DNA of 64,000 nucleotides from Pachyseris speciosa (taxonomy: Eukaryota; Cnidaria; Anthozoa; Scleractinia; Pachyseridae), in NCBI GenBank assembly GCA_016490735.1, contig JAEMWC010000193.1:80001-144000 (forward strand). The letters are read 5' to 3'. How positions within the stretch are numbered: the stretch's first letter is position 1; every line of letters begins with the position of its first letter. This document shows positions 11,072 through 20,123 of this stretch, in pieces. The notes under the pieces were generated by a model that was not told where the DNA came from, searched no databases, and saw only the letters and a list, made by a program, of their open reading frames with translations. The translations under genes and the position numbers were made by a program.

Positions 11072-14000
11072 CATTGATAAACCAAATTTTCGTAATTACT
11101 GTTACTGTCTGTGGTTTAGTTTTCTCATGCATGATTGGCTTTTTACTTGAAACACAATAACATTCCATCGATATTTCTGGTGTTCATGGTTTTACGGGAA
11201 AGACTGTATAAGATAAGTTTGAAAATTGGGAAATTTGATTTAAAATATGTAAAAATAGGTATTTTAGCAGTCTCTCTGACTGAGAAAGGTGGTGACAGTG
11301 CACATTAAGGCTGCACTGAATCATAACGCAGGCTTATATAAGTACACTGCTTGCAGTAAATACACATTTTTTCACACAGGGTTCTAAAAATACGTAATTG
11401 GACTAGTGCCCATGGCCCACGCAGTATCCTTTCCAAAATAGCCATGCAGTGACCTGATTTTGTGCATGAAACAAAAAATTAGTAAAAGAGATACGGAGCC
11501 AACTACACACTCACTACACTGTAGGTATGTAATTGCATTGTTTAGAGGTGGTTCAGTAGGTTCCGCTGGTTCCGTGGGTTCCATGAATTAGACATGCAGA
11601 ATCTATTTCAAAATTTCTTAAAATTTGATGATGTGCATAATAAGTAAACAAGTTTATGTCTAGAGGCAAAAAATACTTTTCATTGAAAATACACAGACCT
11701 CAATTTGAAACAAAGACTAGTGATCTAGCGAGTAACAAATTTGCCATCAGCATTATAACTATACTTAACTCACCAGAGAATTCAAACAGCTAAAGTAATG
11801 GAGATCAATTTGCAAATTTCAGTGAATTATAAATAAATTACTTAAAATACATTACCTTTCATTGACATGGCTCATAAAAATGCATTTTAAATGATTATGG
11901 ATAACAAAAAATGTACCTCCACTCCTTTAAAGGCATTATTCACCAGGACATCCAAACGTCCATTTTGTTCTTCACTGACTTTGTCAAACAACTGTTTGAC
12001 CTGTTCATCGTTTCCATGGTCACATTGAACTGGGATACACTGACCAGCACCCTCCTGCCCTATCTGACAAATCATGAAAATAATAGAGCCTGGTGGGTGT
12101 ACAAGTAAACTCAAATTTCTAGACCTTTTTTGTAGTGGCATCAACAAAGCAACTGTGACAAGCATTGATCACTGTACAGGAAATTTTAAACGATAGCATA
12201 CAATTTGTTTCTAATGTTAGCTTTAAGAAATCAGACAAGGTTATAATTATATTATTGTGTGGTTTTCTGTGAAATTTTATACCTCTTCCAAGTGAGGTCA
12301 CTGTAATGACCTTTTATGGGAGAAGTATGACAAAATACTTTTTGGAACAACATATTACTTGTACTTCTTTACCTCCTCAGCTGTTTGCCGAAGTGATCCT
12401 GGCTTCTCTGGTGAAGCATCAAGAGTCCTACCTGCCAAAAAATACTGTTATTTGAAATGGCAATAATTGAAGGGTGTTCCGCAAAAGGGGCGTATATTGC
12501 TTTTTTGCCTTAAAATCTCCAAATCTCTCCAAATCCAAATCTCTCCAAATCTCACTAAACTCACTCTACGTTGGCATACAGACTGGTTATGATGTCAGAA
12601 ATGAAGTTCTGCACTTATTTTGTGATTTGAAGGCCTGGATTCAGCAAATTAGCATATGACTTTTGCCTACAACTGAAGCGGTCAGCGGTCATCATGGCGG
12701 GAAGACGCAAAATTTTCAGTTCGCCCATATTTTGGTCTCTGTTTGGCTTTTCTCTGTGCATATTGGCATGTTTAAGTGACAAAGATGCACAAATCGGATT
12801 AAATATGCGCCACGTCAAGGTAAACAAGCAAAGCTGGGATAATCATTGGTCTTTGAAACCGATATCACCCATTTTGTATCGACTCAATATCCGCCATATT
12901 GGATCCGTGTGGAAAGCTCGAGTCAGATTCAGGAATTCGAGAGTCAACTATTACAGCAATTCCGATGCAAGCTTCAACCTTGAATATTTACAATTATGTG
13001 GCGACATATGTCCTAACCCGGGGCCTGCTTCCCCTCTGTTTGATGCACTTCACGTGGTGATCAGAGATAATGGAAAGCAAGGAGTATCCATCAGTCACTC
13101 GAACGTGCGAGGCCTCTGTAAGAACCTCCCCGAAGTGAAAATACTCTTACAGCATACCAACCTGGATATCCTAACCATCTCCGAAACGCATCTGACACAA
13201 GATATACACGATAACGAAGTAAACATCGATGGATACCGAATTCTGAGAAGAGATAGGTCACACAAAGTAGGAGGTGGAGTCGCTATTTACTTTAACATTT
13301 GCCTTGATTGTGTACATATATCCAAATACGACAACGACGGCATTGAAGCTCTCTGGATTGAACTGAAAGCTCACTCGCAAAGATTACTCGTGGGTTGTGT
13401 ATACAGACCTCCTGACATTACATCTTTCTTTGATGAATTCAACCAAGTATTGAGTGAAATTTGGATGTCTCGCAAGAATGTTGTGATCGCTGGTGACTTC
13501 AATTCAGATCAGCTTGCTTCTAATGGAAATGGTGCGAAATTCAAACGCATCTTACAATCCTATAACTTTTGTAACATTATAAAAGTACCCACAAGAACCT
13601 CTGCACACTCTAACACTTTGATCGATCTGATTTTGACTATCAATACCTCAAGGGTCTCAAAGTCTGATGTGATTAATTATTGCATAGCTGATCACAAATT
13701 CATCTACGTCATCTACAAGCTGAAGATCAGGAATCCAAAGCCTTTTGTTAAATATGTCCACAATTTCAAGAACGTGCTGGAAAACCCGAAATACTTCAAA
13801 CACGACCTGGAAAGTGCTCCTTGGTGGGTCTGTTCCACCTTTGAGGACCTGGATGACATCACTTGGGCTTGGAATTGCATGTATAATGATATCGCAAACA
13901 GTCACATTCCCTTACGTAAAGCCAAGGTTAGAAAACATTCATTACCTTGGATGAACAGTGAGATCCGGAAAGAGATGAATAAGAGATATAAACTTTTGAA

Positions 14001-17000
14001 AGCCTGTGATGGCACACCTTCTACTGACAAACTCTGGGCTGATTACAAATCCTCTAGGAACAAAGTATCTAAGATGCTACGATGTGCCGAAGCTCAATAT
14101 TGGAAAAAGAAATTTACAGAGACCAAGGACTCAAAGTCTTTCTGGAAAACTGTAAACGAGGCCACTGGTAAACCTAAGAATAAACATATTGGCCCCCTCA
14201 GAGATGCTAACAATAAGGAAATCACAAATGACTACGAGAAAGCTGAACTGATTAACTCTTACTTCATAAATATTGGCAGAGAACTAGCTGAAAAATTCCC
14301 CGAAGCTGATGAACCCCATCAATTCATGTACAGAGTTACCCCCACTGTGCAGGCCTTGGAGGTCAACATCAACAAACTCAAAACTGATATAGAGACAATT
14401 AAAATTAACAAAGCATCTGGCCCTGATGGCATCTCTTCTCGTAGCTTAGCTATCGCAGGAACATCCGCCTTAGAGGGCATTGTAACTGTTTTCAAGAGCA
14501 GCATGACTCAGTCCAGCTTCCCTAACACATGGAAGACTGCAAAAGTTAATGCAATCTTTAAAAAAGGAAACCCAGCAGATGTTTCAAATTATAGGCCAAT
14601 ATCACTTTTAAGTATCCCCAGTAAGCTGCTCGAAAGCCAGATCTGCAACATAATCGATATCCATCTGAACAGCTGTGGCATAAAAAGCTGTAAACAGTGG
14701 GGGTTTAGCAAGGGACTATCGACTGAAGGAATGCTTACCTCAATGACTGAAGGATGGAAGACTGCAATTGACAGTGGTCTGACAGTTGGAGCAGTCTTTA
14801 TAGATTTCCAAAAAGCCTTCGACACAGTCCCTCATTACATTTTATCGCATAAACTACATGCCATTGGAATATCAGGATCTCTTCATGAATGGCTAATGAG
14901 CTATCTGACTGATAGATGCCAATTTACTGAAGTAAATAACTGCAGGTCTGTCACTGACTATGTACGCTATGGAGTCCCTCAAGGCTCGCTTCTTGGCCCC
15001 CGGCTCTACACCATATATGTTAATGATCTCCCTGACCACATCGACTCGGGAGATCTATACATGTATGCAGATGACACTACAGTATACTGTATTGGACCAA
15101 ATGTTGACCAGGTTATGTTATCACTAAATAAAACAATGGAGCAAGTCTTCATGTGGAGCATTAAGAATCAGCTAACCATCCACCCAATTAAAACTGAGGC
15201 AATGATACTAAGTAAAACCTCTTTTGTTGGGCCTATACGTCCCCTCTACTTTAACACTGGCCACATCGACATGGTTAATTACACCACTTGCCTTGGAGTT
15301 AAAATTGACAACAAGCTGACATGGTCTGTGCACATTGACTCAGTGAAGAAATCCTTCACGCAGAAGGTTGGAGCGTTGAAGAGAATGAGAACCCTTCCGA
15401 AGAAGGTTCTTGAGGAAATATATTTTAAGACAATTATCCCCAGTGTAACGTATGGAATTTCAGTATGGGGTAATTGTTCTCCCTCTGCACTGAACTCTCT
15501 AAACCATATTCATGCAAGAGCAGCTCGTCTTGTGAATAACCTCCATTCAACGTTGGCAGATGACACATGTCTCATGAAATCTGACTGGCTGCCCATCTCT
15601 TACTTCTATAAAAAATCCGTACTGTCTCTCTTGCACAAAGTATATTATGGAACAACGACCCAATCGATATGTGAACTGTTTTCTAAAAGAGTTTCTTCTA
15701 GATCTTCTCGTGTTCCTAACCAATTTAATATCATTAGATTTAGATCAGAGACTGGCAGGAACTCCCTACGATATAGAGGTCCTGTTATTTGGAATTTTGT
15801 AAATAGATTAGTTAAAATACCTGAAAGTTTTTATTCTTTTAAACAAATTTTACGTAAACATGTTAAGATTATTGACAATTTTTCATTTCACAAAGAGGCA
15901 ACAGTAGTCGCTAACAAAAAGGATCATTTCATCTACTTTTAGATTTATATGTTAGTCTTAGTGAATACCGTATTATTTGTATTATTTGTATTTATTTGCA
16001 TTATCTGTATTATTTGCATACATTAGTTCTAAGTTATTATTGCAATTTTCATACATGTAATTCTTAATGTTTAGCATAGTAGGTCCACATCAGCCCTTTG
16101 GCTGCCTTTAACACAACCTACTTATCAAATAAAGTATGTATGTATGTATGTATGTATGACCAACTCAAACAAATAAATCAATCATGCATCAGATCCTTTT
16201 GTTTCTGTTTCTTGAGTTTTGGGGAAAAGTCATTGCCAACGAGCCATCCGAGCAAAGACGCTCGGATGGCGAGGCGGCAGCAGAATAGAGCCGCGCAAGA
16301 AGTGGCAATAGGCAGAAAAATTCTCGATCGAGCTTCAAAAAGTGTAACCTAGGTTGTTTACCAATTACCACAAATTCCCGGAAATTCCAGTTGGAATGTA
16401 AATGGTAAACGTTTTTTTGATTCGTCCCACTGGAAAATTCCCGGGACAAACGGGAGTTCTGAAAAGGTAGTCCTGTTTTCCCGGTTGGGACGTTCCGGTG
16501 GAAATTCGTTTACCATTTAGAAGTTTCTGTGTTTCGTGTATAATTTGGATAGAAACGTCGACGAGATGATCTTCACTCTTCGGCCAAAAATAGCACAAAG
16601 AAAACATCGAATTAAAAATAGACTTGACAGACAACGCGCGTGACAACAGAAAATTTGCATACCATAACGAATTACACACATTTGTGTCTAGTTTGGAGGA
16701 GTTACATTTTATAATTTATTCCTAAGAACGGTCGAAGAAAACCCTGTTTCAACGAAATAAAGTTACGAACGAGCACCATTAAGAGTGAACATTAATCGGT
16801 ACCGGCCACATGTATTGACACCTGCGCGTATCGAATTTCACGTTAAAAATTATGCTTGTCTGTGACAAAAACATGGAACACTCAGATAAACTTTAGAGGT
16901 TGGCCAAGTTTTCTTCATCGAACATTTGTTACTTATTGCGAGATATTGTAGTGGTGTGGTCAGTCCTTGGCCAATGTTCTTTCTCAAGCGTTGATTTCTG

Positions 17001-17848
17001 CGAATCGCGGCCCATCTGTCAGTTGTAAGAGGTTCGCATTTTTAGAAACATATCGCGTACTGAAAGACTACTCTTGCATCGTTTGCGTTCCTTCGAGTAG
17101 CTGAAGGAATATGTAAACGATGTGGACGAGTATTTTGCAATTACTCCAAGTTGCTTTTCAAGACGTGATCCCGATTTTCTCGAAAGGTCTATCGAGTGAT
17201 CAGTCAAGGGACAAGCTCATATCTCTGATCTTACGAGACGCGATCCTCGACTCGATTCTCGATAGCTGAGCCGCGATCCTCGATGCTCGAAACTCGCAGG
17301 AATCCAGGAACGAGGATCGAGTCAAGACTCGAAAGAGACTGTCAACTTTTAACCGGTACTGTAGGTGACAGTTGTGAAATCAAAGGCATGGTACGTTGTG
17401 TCGGTCATCATTTTACAGTAGCTGTAAATAATCACAGTGAATGGATATATGTAAATGATTTGAGGGTTTCAGTCTCGTTGGCACTCTATCGATAGGTATA
17501 CCTAGTATTAGCTAATCCTTTGGATCCTAGCTTTTTAATCGCAAAAAAAGTACAAACTTCATTTCTGACATCATAGCCAGTCTGTCAGTATGCCAAAGTA
17601 GAGTGTGTTTAGAGAGATTTGGATTTTAAGGCAAAAAAGTGATATATGCCCCTTTTGCGGAACACCCTTCAATTACAACATATGATTGACACAGGGAGAA
17701 TAACTAACATATAAATTAACCAACCTGTAATATAGACAGTAGCTCCTGCCTTTGCCAGCATCAAGGCAATACCCTTGCCGATACCTCGTGAGGCTCCTGT
17801 GACAATGCACACCTTGTCTGTTAGAGAAGGAAGCTCAGATGATGCCAT
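3863..17848 (-). CDS. DHRS1: Dehydrogenase/reductase SDR family member 1 (DHRS1), 10 coding exons
   Basis: Coding exons in transcript order: 17725-17848, 12373-12431, 11917-12063, 9484-9522, 8437-8477, 7417-7549, 6011-6145, 5434-5512, 4781-4861, 3863-3993. All introns are GT-AG and the frame holds at every junction, giving 322 residues against 313 in human DHRS1. Rossmann motif TGASRGIG is at residues 17-24, NNA at 103-105, the ISS serine at 162-163, and the family signature VSLWPGVVKTE in exon 7. The C-terminus is hydrophobic (around WLMPEFVYIPCWLLAAI), as in the human ER-linked enzyme. DHRS1 is an NADPH-dependent carbonyl/steroid reductase. Oddly, the YxxxK tyrosine is Leu175 here while Lys179 is kept. 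Intron 1 (5.3 kb) holds a TIR element with a LINE. Identification is firm; the exon 7 donor (AAG|gtgctt) is the weakest junction. Confidence 0.93.
4370..4430 (-). mobile_element. LINE 3' tail remnant
   Basis: Read on the minus strand, GCTTTATCAAATAAAGTATG matches the 3' end of the intact LINE at 16117-16138. It is a short, 5'-truncated copy in DHRS1 intron 9. Confidence 0.45.
4945..4990 (-). ncRNA. Degenerate hammerhead-like motif
   Basis: The minus strand reads CTGATTA, then a perfect five-pair hairpin GACGG-ATGCA-CCGTC, then GAAACATGTC. This is the order of a hammerhead core (CUGANGA, stem II, GAAA, short stem III, GUC). The CUGANGA box is damaged by a T and an extra base, so catalysis is unlikely. 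It is probably a Penelope-type relic in DHRS1 intron 8. Confidence 0.45.
6230..6257. repeat. Poly-G tract
   Basis: A G-run of about 18 within a G-rich patch just upstream of DHRS1 exon 7. A similar run lies at 6521-6538. No coding meaning. Confidence 0.8.
6900..7140. repeat. GTTGAACA-rich repeat
   Basis: Several copies of CAACATTTGTTGAACAAA and related words, resembling the MITE at 24548-24783. The boundaries are unclear. It lies in DHRS1 intron 6. Confidence 0.35.
7618..8120. mobile_element. MITE with TIR GCTGAGGTCATGTG, containing a nested foldback
   Basis: The left end GCTGAGGTCATGTG is mirrored at the right end by CACATGACCTCAGC, with a further matching block (CATACAAACTTTT against AAAAGTTTGCATG). 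A second foldback is nested at 7857-7969, with arms GAAGCATGGCTAGCGCTA and TTAGCACTAACCATGCTTC. The element lies in DHRS1 intron 5. Confidence 0.6.
8535..9106. mobile_element. TTAA-flanked MITE, TIR AGTGCTACTACGATCAG
   Basis: A 572 bp element flanked on both sides by TTAA (8531-8534 and 9107-9110). Terminal inverted repeats run about 100 bp and start AGTGCTACTA(C/T)GATCAGAAA. The interior holds a second inverted repeat around CAGTGTGTGAATGCAGC. TTAA duplication points to piggyBac or Sola3 machinery; no transposase is present. Relatives lie at 20361-21963 and 31740-31835. Confidence 0.8.
9894..9945. repeat. Short tandem duplication
   Basis: The ~27 bp unit CCCCCCCTTCCTGATTAAGA plus GGCCT is present twice in tandem in DHRS1 intron 3. 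Confidence 0.7.
10111..11601. repeat. Long-range inverted repeat pair with GGAACC units
   Basis: A 60 bp arm at 10111-10170 and its inverse at 11541-11601 match closely, including TCTGCA-GTCTAATTCA and three GGAACC-type decamers. They bracket 1.4 kb of DHRS1 intron 3. This may be one TIR element with a foldback nested inside; the outer ends and a target duplication are not defined. Confidence 0.5.
10823..11207. mobile_element. Nested foldback element
   Basis: The outer arms ACAGTCTTTCCCGTAAAAC and its inverse define 10823-11207. Inside, a near-perfect hairpin at 10989-11092 has arms of about 48 bp (CGAAAATTTGGTTTATAAAC... mirrored) around a short CCTGTA-type loop. Confidence 0.7.
12694..15942 (+). 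CDS. Uninterrupted LINE polyprotein: endonuclease plus reverse transcriptase
   Basis: A single 1082-residue ORF starting ATGGCGG. The N-terminus has a hydrophobic stretch (residues 11-27), then the 2A-like motif GDICPNPGP at 103-111. The endonuclease follows at about 130-340: SNVRG, Glu164 in ISETHL, YRPPD at 237-241, AGDFN at 266-270 and ADH with His334. The reverse transcriptase spans about 570-830: SGPDG, NYRPISLL, FIDFQKAFDT, GVPQGSLLGP and YADD at 791-794. The C-terminus has the usual LRYRGPVIWNF block. The layout fits CR1/L2-type non-LTR elements. No separate ORF1 is present upstream. It lies antisense in DHRS1 intron 1 and has no stop or frameshift, so it is recent and possibly active. 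Clade assignment is by motif only. Confidence 0.93.
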   Translation: MAGRRKIFSSPIFWSLFGFSLCILACLSDKDAQIGLNMRHVKVNKQSWDNHWSLKPISPILYRLNIRHIGSVWKARVRFRNSRVNYYSNSDASFNLEYLQLCGDICPNPGPASPLFDALHVVIRDNGKQGVSISHSNVRGLCKNLPEVKILLQHTNLDILTISETHLTQDIHDNEVNIDGYRILRRDRSHKVGGGVAIYFNICLDCVHISKYDNDGIEALWIELKAHSQRLLVGCVYRPPDITSFFDEFNQVLSEIWMSRKNVVIAGDFNSDQLASNGNGAKFKRILQSYNFCNIIKVPTRTSAHSNTLIDLILTINTSRVSKSDVINYCIADHKFIYVIYKLKIRNPKPFVKYVHNFKNVLENPKYFKHDLESAPWWVCSTFEDLDDITWAWNCMYNDIANSHIPLRKAKVRKHSLPWMNSEIRKEMNKRYKLLKACDGTPSTDKLWADYKSSRNKVSKMLRCAEAQYWKKKFTETKDSKSFWKTVNEATGKPKNKHIGPLRDANNKEITNDYEKAELINSYFINIGRELAEKFPEADEPHQFMYRVTPTVQALEVNINKLKTDIETIKINKASGPDGISSRSLAIAGTSALEGIVTVFKSSMTQSSFPNTWKTAKVNAIFKKGNPADVSNYRPISLLSIPSKLLESQICNIIDIHLNSCGIKSCKQWGFSKGLSTEGMLTSMTEGWKTAIDSGLTVGAVFIDFQKAFDTVPHYILSHKLHAIGISGSLHEWLMSYLTDRCQFTEVNNCRSVTDYVRYGVPQGSLLGPRLYTIYVNDLPDHIDSGDLYMYADDTTVYCIGPNVDQVMLSLNKTMEQVFMWSIKNQLTIHPIKTEAMILSKTSFVGPIRPLYFNTGHIDMVNYTTCLGVKIDNKLTWSVHIDSVKKSFTQKVGALKRMRTLPKKVLEEIYFKTIIPSVTYGISVWGNCSPSALNSLNHIHARAARLVNNLHSTLADDTCLMKSDWLPISYFYKKSVLSLLHKVYYGTTTQSICELFSKRVSSRSSRVPNQFNIIRFRSETGRNSLRYRGPVIWNFVNRLVKIPESFYSFKQILRKHVKIIDNFSFHKEATVVANKKDHFIYF
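15943..16158 (+). mobile_element. LINE 3' UTR and (TATG)n tail
   Basis: The 3' UTR ends in ACTTATCAAATAAAGTATG followed by a short TATG repeat (16134-16158), the usual tail of this LINE group, where reverse transcription starts. Confidence 0.8.
16242..16270. repeat. Perfect hairpin
   Basis: GCCATCCGAGC, a 6-base loop, then GCTCGGATGGC: eleven paired bases. Role unknown; it lies between the LINE tail and the right inverted-repeat arm. Confidence 0.8.
16400..16518. mobile_element. Small foldback MITE
   Basis: AAATGGTAAACG at the left end is mirrored by CGTTTACCATTT at the right end. Inside, complementary blocks (TCCCACTGGAAAATTCCCGG against CCCGGTTGGGAC...TCCGGTGGAAA) give an imperfect hairpin. 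Confidence 0.6.
17215..17345. repeat. TCGA-rich palindromic cluster
   Basis: Repeated words CTCGA, CGATCCTCGA and ACTCGA in both orientations, resembling subterminal repeats of a DNA transposon. No defined ends. Confidence 0.4.
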
Positions 17849-18391
17849 ATTACCTGTCAGTGTATAAATGGGAAGACAAATTGAAGTCTCACGGGCATAT
17901 CAACCCACGGTGACTTTGTTTTTACTGTAAGTTGTTTATTAAACTACTGCTGAACCAAACTGCAAGCAATAATATTAAAATGTGCCGTTGAAGATCATAA
18001 AAAAGTGCCACCTGACATTATTGGTGAAAACAGAGAAGAGTCCTTTATTAAGACCCTTTCGTAAGCTTGGACTTTGCCACAATAAAATACACACTGTGAT
18101 GCTGCCTTCTTGAAAACCGACAGAGCAGACCCTGGATATGAGTGATGTGCCATTATGATAATGAAAATACCCAAAAGTCCCTGCGAGGCACATTCAAGAT
18201 GGAGGAAAGAAAGGTAATTGGAAAATTTGCCCAATCTATTGTTACTATAAACCATTGGTTTCATTCAGCGTAATCTTTCAGTCCCGTTGTTGAAAGATAA
18301 AAACTGAGATTTTTAAACCTGGAGTGTTTGTATAACAGGTCAACCTCTTGGATCTCAATCCCTACAGTAGGGAACTTTGAACTCAAAACAT

Positions 18392-18507
18392 TTCCCAAGG
18401 GTGGGGAGATTTAATTGACACAAAAGTTGCATTTTGGATCAAAGTCCCCACCCCATCCGGTATCCCTCTCCCCCCCCCCCACCTCGGGACTAACATTGAT
18501 AGGTGCA
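18392..18507. mobile_element. Half copy of the TGCACCTATCA MITE
   Basis: The right end (ACATTGATAGGTGCA) and the C-rich interior match the full MITE at 39154-39483; the left TIR is not seen. Confidence 0.5.
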
Positions 18508-18975
18508 TTTGATCCTCCACCCCTTCAACCTCCTAAATACACCTTACACTGTCCTTTAATTGGGATAAAAAATCAAAACATTAACAGACTTCAATTCCCC
18601 ATCTGCCTGCATGTAATAACGATCTTTGTCCCAGCAAAATCACTGTGTGCACAGACTTTTATATGATGTCCCCTGTGATACATATAGCGCATGTATGTAA
18701 GAAATTAAAAGCAATAAAGCTGAGATCTATAGAGATAAAATCAGTTTTTATGATACAGAAAAATAGTAAGAATTATGACATTCTCAAATTATAATGAACA
18801 TACCAGATCTATTTTTAGAACATACATGAACTCAGCAGGTACTTTATAGCTATTTTCATATGCACATACTTCAATGATGAAGTACCCTTGAACTTCAAGG
18901 ACAACAAAAAAATTTTGACCGAAATAGTCACTTAGGAGGGTTTTCCACTAGCGTCTTCAATTTTTCAAGAAATGA

Positions 18976-19458
18976 GAATATTCCCCCGACTATATCGATA
19001 TCAATCAACGAAAATCAATCATTGATTACAATCAATAATTATAATCAATAATAATCCATTGATTATTATTGATTAGTTCAACCAATCAATAAAAATCGAT
19101 ACTCACTCACCTGTGTTTTGATAATTCCTTGCATTCCCATGGGATTGTCACAAAACACTTGTTTCCGAACTTCACTTCTTGGTGTTTCTTGTTGGTGTTT
19201 GAGATGGCGAAGCAAGTGGAACTATCTATACGCTGCGTAGTGAAGGGTTTGTTAATTCATATGGTGTGTTTTATTGAAAATAAATAACAAATTTCATAAT
19301 CAATAAAATATTAATCAATAAAAAAATGATAATCAAAAAAATCGATACTAACTCAACTTTTAGACATTGATTTTGATTGATTTCCAATACCAGTCAATTA
19401 ATTATTATTAATTTATTGATTATTGATTATCATTGATTGATATCGTCAGGGAATATTC
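18976..19458. mobile_element. AT-rich foldback element built of AATCAAT/ATTGATT words
   Basis: The ends GAATATTCCC-CGAC-ATATC and GATATCGTCAGGGAATATTC are inverse. About 20 AATCAAT or ATTGATT heptamers in both orientations crowd next to the ends, around a centre of ordinary composition. Probably a non-autonomous DNA transposon. Confidence 0.6.
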
Positions 19459-19514
19459 ACAGCTACAGTGTAACACACGATCAGCCTCCAAATTAAAGTA
19501 CATATTGATTATCA

Positions 19515-19640
19515 AAGGACTAATTATGGAAAATTCTCTTTTAAGAACAGTGGAGTGGAAATATGGAATAGTCTGCCAGAAAGTTTAAAAACCAAAAGAT
19601 CTTTACAGTTTCTTTAAAAAATCGGTAAAGTGTTATACAA
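19515..19640 (+). pseudogene. LINE ORF2 C-terminal remnant
   Basis: The plus strand reads RTNYGKFSFKNSGVEIWNSL, the block that ends reverse transcriptases of CR1/L2-type LINEs (compare LRYRGPVIWNF in the intact copy), then breaks. Confidence 0.65.
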
Positions 19641-20123
19641 GTTTATACAGAGTACCCAGAAGAATAATCAATATAAGAAAATTATCACATTTCTAAGTTA
19701 GCCATCACTTATTATTAACTTATGTATTGTTACTGTTAACTGGGGATCTTCTTTGAAAAGGTTCCTGCCATAATTACTACTTATTCGTGTGATTAATATT
19801 AATAAAAATTAAGATGGGCGAATTAATAAAGTTAGTAAAGGAGACGGCGGGAGAGCCAAGCATTATCTTTCAGTGAATATGTGCTATATTAATCTGAAAG
19901 CCGATAAAACACAGAAAAAATTGAAACGGTAGAATTCTTACCGTGACGTTCATTAGCTCACTCACGTCCTTGAAATGGTAAAATGGTATAAAGGGATCGG
20001 CAGGAGGTCAACACTGCCATAAAGTCACTTTGTTCTCGTAGCGTCACGCAATCCGATTGGAACTGATGCTCATCTCCAGTCTCCACCCAAACGGAACGAA
20101 GAAGAAATAGGGTCGCCTGTAAC

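Larger units (their letters stand above)
12466..17672. mobile_element. Inverted-repeat-bounded unit of 5.2 kb in DHRS1 intron 1
   Basis: The left arm (about 12466-12615) starts AATTGAAGGGTGTTCCGCAA and recurs inverted at about 17545-17672 (TTGCGGAACACCCTTCAATT). The arms match over about 130-150 bp with small gaps, including AAAAGGGGC, TTTTTTGCCTTAAAATC and ATGATGTCAGAAATGAAGTT. The interior carries the intact LINE, a 16242-16270 hairpin and a 16400-16518 foldback. No transposase was recognised, so this is a large TIR element or a pair of opposed MITEs. Confidence 0.65.
17849..20123. promoter_or_regulatory. Shared upstream region between DHRS1 and DHRS4
   Basis: This 2.3 kb spacer separates two divergent start codons, so both promoters must lie here unless upstream non-coding exons exist. 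It is broken up by a MITE half (18392-18507), an AATCAAT-rich foldback (18976-19458) and a LINE remnant (19515-19640). The cleanest candidate promoter for DHRS4 is 19640-20123. I see no clear TATA box. Confidence 0.4.
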
